53,119 nt of DNA from Tetragenococcus muriaticus DSM 15685 (GCF_000423785.1 NZ_AUIQ01000010.1:1-53119); one strand, 5' to 3'; positions 26,271 through 36,469 are shown, numbered from the stretch's first letter. Notes: generated from the letters alone by a model not told the origin. Numbers and translations: made by a program.

Positions 26271-28530
26271 ATACGGCTATTGTTAAGTTGTCTGTTAATG
26301 TATAAGGTTTTTGGTAAACGGTTAGAGATAGAGGTTGCCCAGAGACCAAATGTAGTTCCACAGAAGAAGTAGTAACTTTGATAAATAACAAACGATGTCG
26401 ATAATTAATATGAAAAGCGTAAGATTGCCATTTTTTTGGTAACAATGGGGCAAAACTTAAAGATTCTCCAAAAGTTTTCATTTGAGCAAAGCCATGAACA
26501 ATCGAAAGCCAACTGCCAGTCATAGAGGTGACGTGTAGCCCTTCTTGGGTATCATTATTATAATTGTCTAAATCTAAGCGCGCCGTTCGTTGATACATTT
26601 CCAAAGCTTTGTCTATTTTTTTGAGTTCGGCTGCTAAAATAGCATGAACACATGCGGATAAAGAGGATTCATGGACAGTCATCGGTTCATAAAAATTAAA
26701 ATTTTGTGCTTTTTCTTTTAAAGTATATTGATCTCCAAAGAAATAGAGTCCTTGTAATACGTCTGCTTGTTTAATAAAGCAAGAACGCAAAATGCGATCC
26801 CAAGACCAATGCTGACTTAAGGGAAGTTCTTTCTCATTTAAAGCTTCTTTTGTTTGAAGTTTTTTATCTAAAAATGTATCGTGCTGCACAAAAATGCCTA
26901 ATTTCTCATCACTAGGAAAATACATATGGTCAATAATCTCTTGCCATGTATTTAGCTCCTCTGTTGGAAGTTTAATCGAAAGCTCGGATTTGTATTTCTT
27001 GTAGTTATCCAAGGTATATTGTAACGTCCATGTTGCTATCTTATTTGTATACCAATTATTATTTACATTATTTTCGTACTCGTTTGGCCCAGTCACACCA
27101 TGGATCATATAAGCGTTATTTCTTTGGGAAAAATGTACACGGTCTGCCCAAAAGCGAGAAATAGCGATTAGTACTTCTAATCCTTCGTTTTTTAGATAAG
27201 AAGGATCTCCTGTGTAATTTGTGTAGTTATAAATAGCATAAGCAATGGCTCCGTTCCGGTGAATTTCTTCAAATGTAATTTCCCATTCGTTATGACATTC
27301 AATCCCGTTAAAAGTAACCATGGGATAGAGGGCGCCTTTTATTCCTTGTTTGTCAGCATTATAGTAAGCTTGCGGTAATTGATTGTAACGGTATTTCAAG
27401 AGGTTCTTAGTTACTTTAGGGTCAGCTAAAGCCAGATAGAAAGAGATGGCATAAGCTTCTGTATCCCAGTAAGTTGCTCCCCCATACTTCTCGCCGGTAA
27501 AACCTTTAGGACCAATATTTAGGCGTTCATCTTCACCATAATAAGTCGAAAACAATTGGAATAAATTAAAGCGTATGCCTTGTTGTGCTGCGTCATCTCC
27601 CGTAATTGTAACATCTGCCAATTCCCAGCGTTTGTGCCAAGCTGCACTGTGTTCTGCTTTTAATACAGAAAAGTCATTGCCAAATGACTGTAGCAAATTT
27701 TGTGCTTGATCGATTTGCTTTTCTTCTATTATATCACGACTGGTGACTATAATGATTTCTTTTTCTAAGCGGACTGTTTGACCTGCGTCTAGAGAAAATA
27801 TAAATTCATTACTAATGGCTAAAGGTTCTTTACGTATTTTTGTCGGTGTTAAGTTATGCCTCATGCTAGAGGTCACTACAAATTGCTCAACATCAAAGGG
27901 ATTTTCGACGGTTTGGGTAGTTAAAAAACTCGAATCTCCAATGACTTCTTTATTGCGCTCTTCCCAAAACATTTCTCCATAATTACTATCTTCGTTTTGT
28001 ACGTTATTATCTAATTTCGAGATGACCTCAATTTTAGCTTCTCCTTTAAGGACGTTAGCTTCCATAGTAATATAAGCTAGCTCTTTTTTGATAATACTTA
28101 TAAAGCGTTCAAAAGCAAATTTTACCTTGGTATTACCTAAGTTTACAGTAAATTGCCGGAATAAAATACCGTCGTACATATTTAATTCAAGGTAAAAATC
28201 CTCATAATCACAACGATCTAAATCAATTCTAACATCGTTAACAAATAAATCTAGTGCAGCAAAATTTACCGCATTAATGACTTTCCCATAATAATCAGGA
28301 TAGCCATTTTTCCACCATCCCACTCGCGTTTTATCAGGGAACCAGATGCCAGCAAGGTAAGTGCCTAGGTGATGGTCTCCACTATAGTGTTCTTCAAAAT
28401 TACCTCGCATCCCCATATATCCATTTCCTAAACTAGTAATGGACTCGTGGAGTCGACGTTGATCTTTATCAAGGGTAGTTGTCGTAATTTTCCAAGGGTG
28501 AATATCTAAAGTATGTTGTGTCGCTTCCAT
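26269..28530 (-). CDS. mapA: GH65 disaccharide phosphorylase, probably maltose phosphorylase
   Basis: The 753-residue protein has the GH65 layout: an N-terminal beta-sandwich, a linker and an (alpha/alpha)6 barrel. The probable general acid is Glu484 in [19 protein letters not shown], a context I associate with maltose phosphorylases rather than the GPDEYHE form of trehalose or kojibiose enzymes. It would split maltose with inorganic phosphate into glucose-1-phosphate and glucose in the cytoplasm. No signal peptide is present. A promoter with a cre site lies upstream, and an EIIA-Glc-type gene precedes it on the same strand. Substrate remains to be tested. Confidence 0.88.
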   Translation of the reverse strand: MEATQHTLDIHPWKITTTTLDKDQRRLHESITSLGNGYMGMRGNFEEHYSGDHHLGTYLAGIWFPDKTRVGWWKNGYPDYYGKVINAVNFAALDLFVNDVRIDLDRCDYEDFYLELNMYDGILFRQFTVNLGNTKVKFAFERFISIIKKELAYITMEANVLKGEAKIEVISKLDNNVQNEDSNYGEMFWEERNKEVIGDSSFLTTQTVENPFDVEQFVVTSSMRHNLTPTKIRKEPLAISNEFIFSLDAGQTVRLEKEIIIVTSRDIIEEKQIDQAQNLLQSFGNDFSVLKAEHSAAWHKRWELADVTITGDDAAQQGIRFNLFQLFSTYYGEDERLNIGPKGFTGEKYGGATYWDTEAYAISFYLALADPKVTKNLLKYRYNQLPQAYYNADKQGIKGALYPMVTFNGIECHNEWEITFEEIHRNGAIAYAIYNYTNYTGDPSYLKNEGLEVLIAISRFWADRVHFSQRNNAYMIHGVTGPNEYENNVNNNWYTNKIATWTLQYTLDNYKKYKSELSIKLPTEELNTWQEIIDHMYFPSDEKLGIFVQHDTFLDKKLQTKEALNEKELPLSQHWSWDRILRSCFIKQADVLQGLYFFGDQYTLKEKAQNFNFYEPMTVHESSLSACVHAILAAELKKIDKALEMYQRTARLDLDNYNNDTQEGLHVTSMTGSWLSIVHGFAQMKTFGESLSFAPLLPKKWQSYAFHINYRHRLLFIKVTTSSVELHLVSGQPLSLTVYQKPYTLTDNLTIAV

Positions 28531-28556
28531 AATGATCCCTCCGTCTATATTCTTAC

Positions 28557-28598
28557 ATAATCATTGTAGTTGAAAGCGATTGCAATTACAATGATTAT
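28557..28598. promoter_or_regulatory. Palindromic promoter region with cre site for the GH65 gene
   Basis: ATAATCATTGTA (28557-28568) and TACAATGATTAT (28587-28598) are perfect inverted repeats. On the minus strand TTGTAA (28591-28586) and TACAAT (28568-28563) are 17 bases apart and drive GH65. The plus strand also offers TTGTAG and TACAAT at 17 bases. A cre-like TGAAAGCGATTGCA fills the spacer at 28571-28584. Confidence 0.8.
28571..28584. promoter_or_regulatory. cre site (CcpA operator)
   Basis: TGAAAGCGATTGCA matches the consensus TGWAANCGNTNWCA at 13 of 14 positions. It sits between -35 and -10, so CcpA binding should block transcription when preferred sugars are present. Confidence 0.8.
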
Positions 28599-28612
28599 CA
28601 TGTAAAGGGACC

Positions 28613-28784
28613 AAAAAGAAGCTGGGACATAAATAAAGACAAGACAAAAATACCCGAACTATATTTGATAAGATTTTCTAATTGTCGTGAATTTGCGACG
28701 AGGACCTGCTGGACCGCAGGAGCAATCTCTCTTATAGTTCGGATATTTTATTATTAAAGCGACTTTTGGTCCCAGCCTCTTTTT
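28613..28784. repeat. Structured CTGGGAC-type intergenic element acting as bidirectional terminator
   Basis: An outer stem pairs AAAAAGAAGCTGGGAC with GTCCCAGCCTCTTTTT, with one mismatch. Inner stems are CCGAACTATA (28654-28663) with TATAGTTCGG (28733-28742), GTCG/CGAC (28684-28699) and CCTGC/GCAGG (28705-28720). The element fills the gap between the EIIA and GH65 genes. Similar CTGGGAC-ended hairpins occur between enterococcal genes as I recall, so it may be a dispersed repeat. Confidence 0.7.
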
Positions 28785-28786
28785 AG

Positions 28787-29251
28787 TTAATCTAATTCGA
28801 ATAATTCTTCATTGGCTTGGACATTTTTTTCTTCTACATTTGGAAATTCATTTTCTTCTGGGAATAATACCATCAAAGTATCATTTTTTTCCTGTTCTTT
28901 TAAATAATTGCGATCCATTCGAGCTAATAGGGTATCCGCTTGAACCTTATCGTCGACATCAACAAATACTTCGAATCCTTCTCCTTTTAATTCTACTGTA
29001 TCAATTCCAAAGTGAAGCAATACTTCTTTATTATCTTTTGTTTTTAGCCCGATCGCATGTTTTGTTGGAAAAACATTACTTATGGTTCCTTCAACTGGAG
29101 AGTAGATATCATCTGAAGAAGGTAAAACAGCAATCCCAGGTCCCATCATACCTTGAGAGAAAACAGGATCTTCAACTTTGGCAAGAGGGATTAGTTGTCC
29201 ATTGGCAGGGCTATATAAAACGGTCTTTTTCTTTTTCAAAAAAGAAAACAT
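28787..29251 (-). CDS. Glucose-type PTS EIIA protein
   Basis: The 154-residue single-domain protein has the phosphorylated histidine His80 in EVLLHFGIDTVEL and the partner His65 in FPTKHAIG. It also has the SPVEGTI and GEGFEV blocks of EIIA-Glc. As a free EIIA it could supply phosphate to EIICB permeases for glucose, maltose, trehalose or similar sugars, and might phosphorylate regulators. Its place before the GH65 gene suggests a link to maltose-type sugar use, but the permease is not in the window. Confidence 0.9.
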   Translation of the reverse strand: MFSFLKKKKTVLYSPANGQLIPLAKVEDPVFSQGMMGPGIAVLPSSDDIYSPVEGTISNVFPTKHAIGLKTKDNKEVLLHFGIDTVELKGEGFEVFVDVDDKVQADTLLARMDRNYLKEQEKNDTLMVLFPEENEFPNVEEKNVQANEELFELD

Positions 29252-29336
29252 AAATGGTCATTCCTTTCGATTTGTAAATTCAAGACGCGTTGCTATTACT
29301 AAAAGTATAAAGGAGAGTGACGAAAAAAAACCCTTT

Positions 29337-30023
29337 TCATGAAAAAAGTGCTAAATCAATTGTTGCTCCATATTTATTAAATAAAGCTGTGTTAATTAAA
29401 CGCTCAGCTAATCGTTCGTTTCTTGCTAAAATAGGGCCATGAAAGTACGAACAAAAGACATTATGATAATGGGCGCCTTCGATTTGATCTCTCCCATTAT
29501 TTCCGTATCCTTCAATAATCCTTCCCAGAGGCTTTTCATTATCTCCTAAAACGGTATAACCATTATGATTTTCAAATCCGACGTAGGTTTCATCAAATTC
29601 TTCATTGTAGATCTTAATATCTCCGATAAAACGATGATTGTCTTGACTTAATGTATAATGATCTAATGCGGAGATGCCTTGAATTTTTTCTCCATGGGCC
29701 CCTGTATAATAGTGTCCTAATAATTGGTAGCCTCCACAAATAGCTAGCATGACGCCATCGTTTTCAATGTAGTCAATCAAGCTTTCTTTTTTCGATTGAA
29801 TATCTTTTGATACGATATATTGTTCAAAATCTTGACCTCCGCCAAAAAAGACTAAATTGTAGCGTTTGGGGTCAAATGATTCTTCGAGGCTGACTATTTC
29901 AGTGGATAAATCAACGCCCATCTTTTGTGCAACATAGTTTAGCATTAAGATATTTCCATTGTCACCATAAGTATTTAAAAGATTACCATATAGATGAGCC
30001 ATTTGTAGTTGGTAATTAGCCAC
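29337..30023 (-). CDS. gatD: Lipid II isoglutaminyl synthase, glutamine amidotransferase subunit GatD
   Basis: The 228-residue protein is a class I (triad-type) amidotransferase. The nucleophile is Cys96 in [10 protein letters not shown], and the probable catalytic histidine is His195 in YFHGPI. It releases ammonia from glutamine for MurT, which amidates D-Glu of lipid II to D-isoglutamine. Translation begins at GTG, and the gene overlaps murT by eight bases with a GGGGGA ribosome site inside the murT end. The pair is conserved in Gram-positive cocci. Confidence 0.95.
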   Translation of the reverse strand: MANYQLQMAHLYGNLLNTYGDNGNILMLNYVAQKMGVDLSTEIVSLEESFDPKRYNLVFFGGGQDFEQYIVSKDIQSKKESLIDYIENDGVMLAICGGYQLLGHYYTGAHGEKIQGISALDHYTLSQDNHRFIGDIKIYNEEFDETYVGFENHNGYTVLGDNEKPLGRIIEGYGNNGRDQIEGAHYHNVFCSYFHGPILARNERLAERLINTALFNKYGATIDLALFS

Positions 30024-31368
30024 GATCCATTCCCCCTTTGATATATCCTTTATCTGCTAGCTTCTTCCGTAATTGTAAAATAGCTGTGTAAGTGGATAAA
30101 ATATAGACTTGCTCGGTAGGTAGTTGTTTGATTTGCTCAATTACCTCATCTAAGTTCTGTGTTTCTGTTAGTTTTTCTTCGGGAATACCTGCAACTTGCA
30201 AGCGTTTAGTCATATCTTCATGACGTTCTCCGCCAGAAATGACTTTGGGTATATCCGCATCATTAAAGATTTCATAGTTACCATCCCAAATCCAACTAAT
30301 ATCAGTACCGTCTGCATAGTTGGCATTTAATAAGGAAACTAGCGAAAAAGTGTAAGGAGCTAAATCAATCATATCGATCACTTGGTTTAATCCCACGGGA
30401 TTTTTAACTAAAACTAAGGTACACTGTTTTCCATCAATGTTTACCATCTCTTGACGACCGAAGACTTTTTCATCAAAGCCAATTCCTTTGCGAATTTTTT
30501 CAGGAGCGACTTGATAGTATTCAGATACCGCTGTTGCTGCTAAAGCATTATAGATGTTATACATACCACCAACTTCTAACTTGTAATCGTTATTGTCGAT
30601 TGTAAATTCTGCTGAAGTATTAGTCATATTATTTAGGTTTGTTAATTTGTAATCCAATTCTGGTCTTTTGAAACCACAATTTGGGCAGTAATATTTACCT
30701 AGGTTCGCATAGGTAATCATTTTATAATGCAAGATATGTTGACACTTAGGACATAATACCCCATCTGTATTATAATGCGCCATTTGCTCTTCATCGTCTT
30801 TATGATCAAAACCATAGTAATTTCTAGGGTTTATTGTTTCGAGCGAATTGAAGATGGGTGAGTCACCATTAGCTAAAATCGTTGCTTCAGGAGATTTTGC
30901 CGCACCATCTACGATTAATTGATAAGTTGTATAAATTTCACCATAACGATCCATTTGGTCTCGGAAAATATTTGTAAACACAAATAATTCAGGTTTAATG
31001 AAATTGGTTACTTTGCTTAAACTAGCTTCATCAATTTCTAAAACTGCGAATTTCTTTTCTCCTTTTTTGGATTTAGCAGAAAGAAAAGTAGAAACAATTC
31101 CTTGGATCAAATTAGCACCTGTGGGATTCGTTAATACATTATCAAATTCTTGTTGTAAAATATTAACCGTTAATGCGGTTGTCAGTGTTTTTCCATTTGT
31201 ACCAGTGACGACAACCACCTTATAGTCTTCTGCTAAGTGATCTAAAATAGCTGGGTCAATTTTTAGTGCCAATTTACCAGGCAAACTTGAACCACCGTTA
31301 GTAAAAGTTTTTAAAAACCATTGCGAACTTTTTCCCACAAAAGAAGCAAAATAACTTCGAATTCCCAT
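30016..31368 (-). CDS. murT: Lipid II isoglutaminyl synthase, Mur-ligase subunit MurT
   Basis: The 450-residue Mur-ligase homologue has a P-loop TGTNGKT near residue 56. A four-cysteine zinc ribbon (CPKC and CPNC, about residues 205-230) inserted in the central domain is the MurT hallmark, and the DUF1727 C-terminal region that binds GatD follows. It activates the D-Glu carboxylate of lipid II with ATP. GGAGG precedes the ATG. With gatD it forms a two-gene unit. Confidence 0.95.
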   Translation of the reverse strand: MGIRSYFASFVGKSSQWFLKTFTNGGSSLPGKLALKIDPAILDHLAEDYKVVVVTGTNGKTLTTALTVNILQQEFDNVLTNPTGANLIQGIVSTFLSAKSKKGEKKFAVLEIDEASLSKVTNFIKPELFVFTNIFRDQMDRYGEIYTTYQLIVDGAAKSPEATILANGDSPIFNSLETINPRNYYGFDHKDDEEQMAHYNTDGVLCPKCQHILHYKMITYANLGKYYCPNCGFKRPELDYKLTNLNNMTNTSAEFTIDNNDYKLEVGGMYNIYNALAATAVSEYYQVAPEKIRKGIGFDEKVFGRQEMVNIDGKQCTLVLVKNPVGLNQVIDMIDLAPYTFSLVSLLNANYADGTDISWIWDGNYEIFNDADIPKVISGGERHEDMTKRLQVAGIPEEKLTETQNLDEVIEQIKQLPTEQVYILSTYTAILQLRKKLADKGYIKGGMDRG

Positions 31369-31576
31369 GTTAAACCTCCATCATATAAACATAAATTCAG
31401 TTTATCTTACCACATTTCAAAAAAAAGATTAAATCAATTCTCTCGTTCTTAAGAATAAGAAAATAATTTATGTGATAAAAATAGGTTTGATCATTGAAGA
31501 GAATTTGCCTGAATTTTAGAAATTCAATTGGTTGAATCATAAGATGGTGTTTATGCAGTTGCTTATTATATAGAGA

Positions 31577-31752
31577 CTATAATAATGTAAAAATTATAGG
31601 AATTATTAATAAAATCATGATGAATGAAAAAATAATTTTATAGCTATTTTCCTTCGCTGTGCCTATTTCTTTTTCTGAAGATAGACTAAAAAGTATAGAA
31701 CAGCTACTAGCATAAGACATACTGATAATATAGTTAATATAGTAGTATTCAA
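31577..31752 (-). pseudogene. Possible frameshifted small membrane protein gene
   Basis: A TTG at 31752, ten bases after an AGGAG site, opens a 29-residue frame with one hydrophobic helix (TILTILSVCLMLVAVLYFLV), stopping at 31663 just after a lysine run. Another frame continues from the same A-rich spot to 31577 and encodes KENSYKIIFSF and a second hydrophobic helix. Together they would make a two-helix protein of about 60 residues broken in an A-run. It directly follows the broken trkH on the same strand. I do not recognise the family, and each piece could also be chance. Confidence 0.35.
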
Positions 31753-31824
31753 TTGAATTTTTCTCCTCTTTTATCTTTGCATTGGTTCTATAGTGACAAG
31801 GTGAGCGTTCCCCACATTTTTCTA

Positions 31825-33226
31825 TCAACCAATGATAATTTTTTCAGTTGGATAACGATAGCCCGAATTGCTAGGTTTTTTTGGAATAAATAGCATAATG
31901 GTATACAGCATGCTCACTCTACCAATGAACATTAAGACGGTGATGACCAGTTTCCCAATAGTTGTTAACTCCTCGGTAATACCTAGGGAAAGTCCTGTAG
32001 TCCCGAACGCAGAGGTGACTTCTACAATGATTAAAAGTAAAGACATATCTTCGATTGCAGTTAAAAAGATAATACAACTAAAACACATGATAATAGATAA
32101 CATGAATACAGCAATTGATTTACGAATGTCTTCACGGTCAATATTACGGCCAAAAATCTTTATGTGATTTTCCCCTTTTTAAAAGGCGAAAAGATAGAGT
32201 CCGATAATCATTATTGTGGTTGTTCGTATACCTCCACCTACGGAACTGGGGCTACAACCGATAAACATTAATAAAGCAAAGATCATCAATGTAGTCGTTT
32301 GAAAGTCATTTAAATCGTGGATTTGCAATCCCGCGTTACGTGTTGTAATGGAATAAAACATACTGTTAATACCTTGTCCAAGGATATCCATGTGATTGAA
32401 TAAGTGATTTTTTTCTAAGAAAAAAATCACTAAGGTCCCGCCAATAAATAAAATGACAGAAGATAGTAAAGCAATTTTGGTGAATAAAGAAAAACGAAAA
32501 CGGAAAGAATTAAACCTCTTGGAAAATTTAAAAGAGAGCCATTCTTTGACATCCACTAAAACAGGGAAGCCAATCCCACCAATGAATATTAAAACCATAA
32601 TAGCAAGTAAAAACAAAAAATCATTGGCGTAAGGAGACACCGAGTATCCAGTTACATCAAATCCTGAGTTAGTTACTGCAGAAATAGATATATAAAACCC
32701 ATAATAGAATGCGTCTACCCATTGATGAAAATAGCCGCTTAATTTTAAATAGAAGCTAAAAGCAACACCACTAAAGACTTGCAGACCCAATAGGATTGTA
32801 AAAGTCGTTCGGATCAAGCGGACAATTCCACTCAAACGAGGTTGATTCATATCTGTCATAATTAATTGCCTTTGTTTTAAGGTAACTTTGCGCTTTGAAA
32901 TGATAAAGAAAAAAGTAGAAATCATCATAATCCCTAAGCCACCGACTTGGAAAAGAATTTCTAATAGTGCCACGTTCATTAAATACTTCACTAATTGGGA
33001 CAGTAGATAAGCCGGTAACGCTAATTGTACTAACAGCCATAAAGAACATATCGATAAATGGTACATGAGAATCTGGTTGTCGGAAAATAGGTAAATAAAA
33101 TAAAATAAGGGCCATAAGCGTTATCAATATATAATAAGTTATGATGACTTGAACTGAAGAAAGTTTATGTCCAAAAAAGAATCTCCCTTTGTTCCAAGAT
33201 TCTTGCGCAAGAGATTTCATCGACAT
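31825..33226 (-). pseudogene. TrkH/KtrB-family potassium transporter, broken by a frameshift and a stop codon
   Basis: Translated in pieces, the locus encodes a full KtrB/TrkH channel: an N-terminal helix pair and first pore loop (STISVTGLST), the second (AVTNSGFDVTGYS), the third (SITTRNAGLQ) and the fourth (SAFGTTGLSLG). The reading frame shifts near 32971-32979, where EVFNE in one frame continues as VALLEILFQVGGLG in another. A TAA at 32181-32179 then interrupts the frame (LYLFAF-stop-KGENHIKIFGRNI), consistent with a TTA-to-TAA change. The ATG at 33226 has GGAG eight bases upstream. Gene decay is likely unless these are sequencing errors. Confidence 0.85.
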
Positions 33227-33435
33227 TTTCAAAACTCCATTCTAATAGATTACTCACAGTATAACAAAAATGAATAAGGAAACCAGAGACGTATAATAGA
33301 AAAAACAAAAATTCAAAAGTTTCTTAAAAGTAAGAGGTTCTTTTCCTTATCTTTTGTAGGCTATGATATACTAATGCAGTATTATAAAAAACGCAACCTA
33401 TATAAGATAAATAAAAGGACTAAGGAGTTATTATT

Positions 33436-34014
33436 TTGAAAGAATTTATTAAAAATTGGGGTATCTTTTTTGTATTAGCAGCGATTTTTATAGCTTTGCG
33501 TCTATTTGTCATTGCACCAGTATCAGTTAATGGTCATTCTATGGACCCTACATTAGCTGATGGGCAAAAGTTAATGACTTATCAATTATCTACAATTGAT
33601 CGTTTTGATATCGTTACAACAGAAGAGCCTGATGATTTAGATAAGTTGGCAGTTAAACGAGTCATTGGCTTACCCGGAGATCAGGTGCAAATGGAAGAAG
33701 ATGTGCTTACAGTCAATGGCACAGAGATAAATGAATCTTATTTAGAGCCTTATAAGCAGGAATTTGCTGAGGATAGAATGCAAAATGAATACACATATAA
33801 TTCGGCATTTCAAGACATTGCGGAAAATGCTGATAATTTTACAAATGACTTTATGTATGAAGTGCCAGAAGGTCAATATTTTGTCCTAGGAGACAATCGA
33901 TTGATTTCTAGAGATAGCCGTACATTTGGATTTGTCGATCGCTCCATGATTGAAGGGGAAGTGGCTTTTCGCTACTGGCCTTTATCAGAAATTTCAATGA
34001 TTAATAACTATTGA
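33436..34014 (+). CDS. lepB: Type I signal peptidase
   Basis: The 192-residue membrane peptidase has one N-terminal helix. The catalytic Ser35 is in NGHSMDPTL and Lys74 in AVKRVIGLPGD; box E is in VLGDNRLISRDSR. It cleaves signal peptides of exported proteins such as the GH73 autolysin here. Translation starts at TTG 33436, supported by AAGGAG at 33422-33427. It stands divergent from the broken potassium transporter. Confidence 0.95.
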   Translation: MKEFIKNWGIFFVLAAIFIALRLFVIAPVSVNGHSMDPTLADGQKLMTYQLSTIDRFDIVTTEEPDDLDKLAVKRVIGLPGDQVQMEEDVLTVNGTEINESYLEPYKQEFAEDRMQNEYTYNSAFQDIAENADNFTNDFMYEVPEGQYFVLGDNRLISRDSRTFGFVDRSMIEGEVAFRYWPLSEISMINNY

Positions 34015-34097
34015 TTTTACTTTACGCTTTCTAATCGAAGGCGTATTTTTGGTTAGAAAAATCCGTTATAATTCAGCTAGAAAGAGGCGTAAAAAAG

Positions 34098-35843
34098 GTG
34101 GAATTAGAGCAAATTTTAACAGAAACATTCGGTTTTTCTAGTTTTCGTAAAGGTCAAAAAACGATTATACAAAAGATTTTAGACAAAGAAAATGTGTTAG
34201 GGATTATGCCTACCGGTGGTGGAAAATCAGTGTGTTACCAACTCCCTGCGCTTTTATTTGAGGGGTTAACATTAGTTATCTCTCCTCTAATTTCTTTAAT
34301 GAAAGATCAGGTGGATAGCTTAAACGACATGGGGGTATCAGCTACCTTTATTAATAGTTCGCTTTCTTATGCAGAAATAAATAAGCGGCTTGAAATGGCT
34401 AAAAATCAAGAAATTAAGCTGTTATATGTAGCACCAGAACGTTTGGAGTCTGATGATTTTTTGCATTTACTTGAAAAGGTAAATATCGAAATTTTAGCCG
34501 TAGATGAAGCCCATTGTATTTCACAATGGGGGCATGATTTTCGTCCAAGTTATCTAAAGTTAGCTGAAATGATCCGATCGTTAAAACAAAAGCCGACTGT
34601 AGTAGCGCTCACGGCTACGGCAACACAACAAGTGGCCCAAGATATTTCGCATGTTTTATCTATCCCTGAAAATAATCAAGTGAACACTGGTTTTGCTAGA
34701 GAAAATCTAGCTTTTCAGGTTGTTAAAGAGCAAAAAGATAGTTATTTATTCGCATATCTAAGGATGAATAGAGAGCAGTCAGGCATTATTTACGCAACTA
34801 CAAGAAAAGAAGTAGAGCGGATTTATCATTTATTGTGGCAAAATGATTTTTCTGTGGGAATATATCATGGCGGGATGAATAAAGAAGAGCGCGCCCAAAG
34901 CCAAGAAGACTTTTTATTTGAACGTGTCCAAGTGATGGTAGCTACCAATGCATTTGGTATGGGGATTAATAAAAGTAATGTACGCTTTGTCATCCACGCT
35001 CAGATTCCTGGTAATATAGAATCTTATTATCAAGAAGCTGGACGAGCAGGAAGAGACGGTTTGCCAAGCGACGCTATTTTACTTTATGCCCCACAGGATT
35101 TGCAAATTCAGCATTTTTTTATTGAACAATCAAACCTAAGTCATAAATACCAACAAAATGAATACGAAAAGTTAAGAGAAATGAATCAATACGCTCATAC
35201 ACAAATGTGTTTGCAGCGCTATATCTTACGGTATTTTGGCGAAAGAGGACAGGACTGTGGTAAATGTAGTAATTGCTTGGATGAAAGAGAATCAATAGAT
35301 ATCACTTTAGATACGCAAAAAGTGCTATCTTGTGTGAAGCGCATGAACGAGCGCTTTGGCAAAACACTGGTGGCTAAAGTTCTAACAGGGTCAAAAACAA
35401 AACAAATAAAAGATTGGAAGTTAGATCAGTTAACGACTTATGGTTTAATGAAGAAGTGGTCGCAAAAAGAAGTGACTCATTTAATTGATTACTTAACGGC
35501 TGAGCAATATCTCATGCTTACAAAAGGGGAGTTTCCTAAGCTGAGCGTTTCATCTACTGGTATAGAAGTTTTATTAGGGAAGCAAAAAGTTTATCGTAAA
35601 CAAGCTCCAGTCAATCAATTCGCTGACAATGATGAACTATTTGAAAAATTACGTACTTTACGAATGGAATTAGCGCAAGAACAAGATATGCCGCCGTATA
35701 TTATTTTTTCAGATAAAACTTTACAAGAGTTAGCTCAGAAAAAACCGAGTACACCAGTGGAATTGTTACAGATTAAAGGTGTGGGGCAAAATAAGTTAGA
35801 TAAATATGGAGAGCAGTTTTTAGCTCTATTAAATGATTCATAG
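34098..35843 (+). CDS. recQ: ATP-dependent DNA helicase RecQ
   Basis: The 581-residue helicase has Walker A PTGGGKSVCYQ, the DEAH box in AVDEAHCISQWGHDFRP, and motif VI near QEAGRAGRDG. A four-cysteine zinc site (CLQRY...CGKCSNC) and an HRDC domain at the C-terminus follow. It unwinds DNA 3'-5' in recombination repair. The start is GTG 34098 with AAAGAGG upstream. It lies 83 bases after lepB. Confidence 0.95.
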   Translation: MELEQILTETFGFSSFRKGQKTIIQKILDKENVLGIMPTGGGKSVCYQLPALLFEGLTLVISPLISLMKDQVDSLNDMGVSATFINSSLSYAEINKRLEMAKNQEIKLLYVAPERLESDDFLHLLEKVNIEILAVDEAHCISQWGHDFRPSYLKLAEMIRSLKQKPTVVALTATATQQVAQDISHVLSIPENNQVNTGFARENLAFQVVKEQKDSYLFAYLRMNREQSGIIYATTRKEVERIYHLLWQNDFSVGIYHGGMNKEERAQSQEDFLFERVQVMVATNAFGMGINKSNVRFVIHAQIPGNIESYYQEAGRAGRDGLPSDAILLYAPQDLQIQHFFIEQSNLSHKYQQNEYEKLREMNQYAHTQMCLQRYILRYFGERGQDCGKCSNCLDERESIDITLDTQKVLSCVKRMNERFGKTLVAKVLTGSKTKQIKDWKLDQLTTYGLMKKWSQKEVTHLIDYLTAEQYLMLTKGEFPKLSVSSTGIEVLLGKQKVYRKQAPVNQFADNDELFEKLRTLRMELAQEQDMPPYIIFSDKTLQELAQKKPSTPVELLQIKGVGQNKLDKYGEQFLALLNDS

Positions 35844-35861
35844 AGAAAAAGCAAGCGATCA

Positions 35862-35888
35862 TTAGCACTTGTAAATATCAAGTGCTAA
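35862..35888. promoter_or_regulatory. CIRCE element (HrcA operator)
   Basis: TTAGCACTT-N9-AAGTGCTAA is a perfect inverted repeat. It differs from the classical CIRCE only by a compensated C/G to T/A change at the inner arm ends. It lies just upstream of the hsp20 promoter. Confidence 0.88.
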
Positions 35889-35891
35889 TTG

Positions 35892-35908
35892 TTTGACCAA
35901 TTTTGACG
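35892..35908. promoter_or_regulatory. CtsR box
   Basis: TTTGACC-AAT-TTTGACG is the reverse-strand form of the CtsR heptad repeat GGTCAAA-N3-GGTCAAA, with one mismatch. It overlaps the -35 of the hsp20 promoter. Confidence 0.8.
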
Positions 35909-35921
35909 AAAGTTGTATAGT
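35893..35921 (+). promoter_or_regulatory. Promoter of hsp20
   Basis: TTGACC (35893-35898) and TATAGT (35916-35921) are separated by 17 bases. CIRCE abuts it upstream, and the CtsR box overlaps the -35. Confidence 0.85.
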
Positions 35922-36034
35922 GAAATTGTAAGGAAGTTAGAGAGCTTCCCAATCAATTGAGATTGAAAAATCCCATTTGGAAAAGAAATGCCAATTCTTT
36001 TCCAACAAATCAAGGAAGAAAGGAAGGATTATTT

Positions 36035-36451
36035 ATGGCAAACTTAATGTCAAGAAATAACGATTTGATGGATATGAGAGATGGTTTTTTCGATAATTTC
36101 TTCGCTAATTTTATGGGAAACGATAGTTTTCAAGTCGATATCAGGGAAAAAGAGAATACTTATGAAGTAACGGCTGATTTGCCAGGATTTGATAAGTCAG
36201 ATTTAAATGTTACTTACGATGATGATATTTTGACAATTGAAGCAACTCGTAACGATGTTACTGAAGACAAAGACGAAGAGGGAAACTTTATACGCCGAGA
36301 ACGTAACAGTAGCTCATATCGCCGTCAATTCATGTTAAAAGGAATTGACGAAGACAAAATTGATGCTTCATTTAAAGACGGTGTGCTCAGTTTAGAATTA
36401 CCAAAAGCACCTGGCCAAGAGGAAGATAAGAAAAAAATCAATATTAAATAA
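36035..36451 (+). CDS. Hsp20 small heat-shock protein
   Basis: The 138-residue protein has a short hydrophobic N-terminus (FFDNFFANFMG) and an alpha-crystallin domain from about residue 32 (QVDIREKENTYEVTADLPG). The conserved A-x-F-K-D-G-V-L sequence is near its end. It is an ATP-independent holdase. I start at ATG 36035 after AGGAAGGA; upstream in-frame codons have no ribosome site and do not match the family. CIRCE and CtsR sites upstream indicate dual heat-shock control. Confidence 0.93.
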   Translation: MANLMSRNNDLMDMRDGFFDNFFANFMGNDSFQVDIREKENTYEVTADLPGFDKSDLNVTYDDDILTIEATRNDVTEDKDEEGNFIRRERNSSSYRRQFMLKGIDEDKIDASFKDGVLSLELPKAPGQEEDKKKINIK

Positions 36452-36469
36452 TGAAATATACTGTGAATG

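Noticed and set aside
26181-26372. Short hydrophobic frame between manA and the GH65 gene
   Set aside because: It overlaps manA, a bidirectional terminator and the antisense of GH65, with no ribosome site.
31825-33226. Several separate small membrane protein genes
   Set aside because: Joined in order they reconstruct one TrkH/KtrB protein with all four pore loops, so they are fragments of one gene.
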